Assembly (NCBI RefSeq): GCF_043195125.1
Contig: NZ_JBAFWR010000003.1
DNA: 64,000 nt
Strand: one strand, 5' to 3'
Source of the DNA: NCEH01 sp043195125
GTDB lineage: Bacteria > Pseudomonadota > Alphaproteobacteria > Rhizobiales > Xanthobacteraceae
The translations under genes were made by a program, and so were the position numbers. Within the stretch, counting starts at the first letter, position 1. Each line of letters opens with the position of its first letter. The notes below the pieces were generated by a model that worked only from the letters and a program-made list of their open reading frames with translations, was not told the DNA's origin and made no database searches. Of this stretch, positions 63,172 to 64,000 are shown one piece after another.

Positions 63172-64000
63172 ATGAAGATGATTTCCGTGTCCGCGGCGGC
63201 ACCCGCCACCGCGCCGCTTCCGATCGTCCCCGATTCCGACATCCCGGCCGCTCTCTTCACTGCGGCGCAGCTTCTCCTGCCTCATATCGAACGCGGTCAG
63301 CGCGTCGACACCGGCATGCTGCGCGGCGCGATGGAGACCGCCTTCGGTGCGTCCGACGCGACCGGCGCTTGGAACTGGAAAACGGCCTATGAAGCCTGCG
63401 AGGCGGCGACCGTTCTCTTCCTACGCAAATACGGCAAGGCGCTTTTCCGTAAATCCGCTTCTGCGGCGACGGTTCTGCCGCAGCTCGCCAAGATCGCCGG
63501 CCTGCTGCCGACGCATACGCGTCGCTCGGAGGAAGCCCAGTCCTTCCAGCAGTTTTCTACTCCGATCCCGCTCGGCCTCGCGGCTGTGACGGCGGCGGCC
63601 ATCACGCCCGCCGACTGTGTGCTGGAGCCATCGGCCGGGACCGGGCTCCTCGCCATCCTGGCCGAGATCGCCAGCGGCTCGCTGGTGCTCAACGAGCTCG
63701 CCGAGACCCGCGCCGGTCTCCTTTCTCTTCTCTTTCCGGCCCTGTCCATTTCCCGCTTCGACGCGGCGCAGATCGATGATCATCTCGACACCGGCATTCT
63801 GCCGTCCGTCGTGCTGATGAACCCGCCGTTCTCGGCCATGGCCAATGTCGACGGCCGCATGGCGGACGCTGCCTTCCGCCATGTCGCTTCCGCGCTCGCG
63901 CGTCTCGCTCCCGGCGGCCGTCTCGTCACCATCACCGGCGCCAACTTCGCCCCTGACACTCCGGCCTGGTCCGAAGCCTATGGCCGGCTGCAGGAACGCG
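63172..64000 (+). CDS. Strawberry-notch family protein, N-terminal methylase part, runs off the window
   Basis: About 276 residues are visible. After a helical N-terminus (LFTAAQLLLPHIERGQRVDTGML) comes a Rossmann methyltransferase fold with EPSAGTGLLA (SAM site) near residue 148 and NPPFS (catalytic motif of N6-adenine methylases) near residue 217. Full-length members continue with the strawberry-notch DExD/H helicase, expected beyond base 64000. Such proteins are typical of large plasmids and integrative elements in Rhizobiales and may modify or remodel element DNA. Confidence 0.87.
   Translation, partial: MKMISVSAAAPATAPLPIVPDSDIPAALFTAAQLLLPHIERGQRVDTGMLRGAMETAFGASDATGAWNWKTAYEACEAATVLFLRKYGKALFRKSASAATVLPQLAKIAGLLPTHTRRSEEAQSFQQFSTPIPLGLAAVTAAAITPADCVLEPSAGTGLLAILAEIASGSLVLNELAETRAGLLSLLFPALSISRFDAAQIDDHLDTGILPSVVLMNPPFSAMANVDGRMADAAFRHVASALARLAPGGRLVTITGANFAPDTPAWSEAYGRLQER

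Overview
The window is high-GC DNA from an alphaproteobacterium, most likely Hyphomicrobiales (Rhizobiales) or a close relative. The gene content points there: TctC-type binding protein, YhaO/YhaN pair, an alphaproteobacterial-type mobile element with ArdC, DUF2958, a large ParB-like protein and a strawberry-notch protein. I cannot name the species from sequence alone. No rRNA, complete tRNA or CRISPR array was seen.

Layout. (1) 1-21,218 looks like ordinary chromosome. A catabolic block on the minus strand holds a tripartite tricarboxylate transporter (tctCBA), two iron alcohol dehydrogenases, an aldehyde dehydrogenase, an L-2-haloacid dehalogenase with its complete active site, an Old Yellow Enzyme, an SDR and an MFS permease, with a LysR regulator divergent from the second alcohol dehydrogenase. 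An M29 aminopeptidase, a YhaN/YhaO DNA-repair pair and a zinc alcohol dehydrogenase follow. (2) At 21,219-21,271 lies only the 3' half of a tRNA-Leu(CAA), cut at the anticodon loop, followed by a tyrosine integrase. This is the left attachment site of an integrated element that runs to the end of the window. Its first genes are an excisionase-like HTH protein, a HigB/HigA-type toxin-antitoxin pair, a three-gene ABC-3C conflict system (HNH protein, middle component, DUF2326 ATPase) and the antirestriction gene ardC. (3) ardC is split inside its zinc-binding motif by a second element of about 25.7 kb (27,638-53,340). It is bounded by 92-bp inverted repeats with two mismatches, and at its right end carries three overlapping tyrosine recombinases, the hallmark of RIT (recombinase-in-trio) elements. 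RIT elements are normally only a few kb; this one carries about 22 kb of cargo: an amino acid permease, a beta-CASP nuclease, a nucleoside-monophosphate phosphorylase/PRPP synthetase pair, a two-component system, a flavinylation and electron-transfer set (PepSY, DUF2271, flavoreductase, ApbE), a heavy-metal P-type ATPase, VIT1, DUF4010 and a MerR-controlled CDF transporter. (4) 53,341-64,000 resumes the outer element: the rest of ardC, DUF2958, many small genes, a receiver-only response regulator, a 718-residue ParB-like protein and the start of a strawberry-notch methylase/helicase.

Two regulatory patterns run through the outer element. A 40-nt nested hairpin leader occurs 13-14 nt upstream of the start codon of three separate genes (ardC, the ParB-like gene and a 185-residue unknown), with a longer variant upstream of the strawberry-notch gene. 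A second hairpin family, followed by a T-rich stretch and the ribosome binding site, precedes several of the small genes. In the cargo, a 20-bp motif occurs upstream of two secreted-protein genes next to the two-component system.

All function calls come from reading motifs and gene order; no database search was run. Where the text says a protein is like a family, that is recognition from memory of family motifs.
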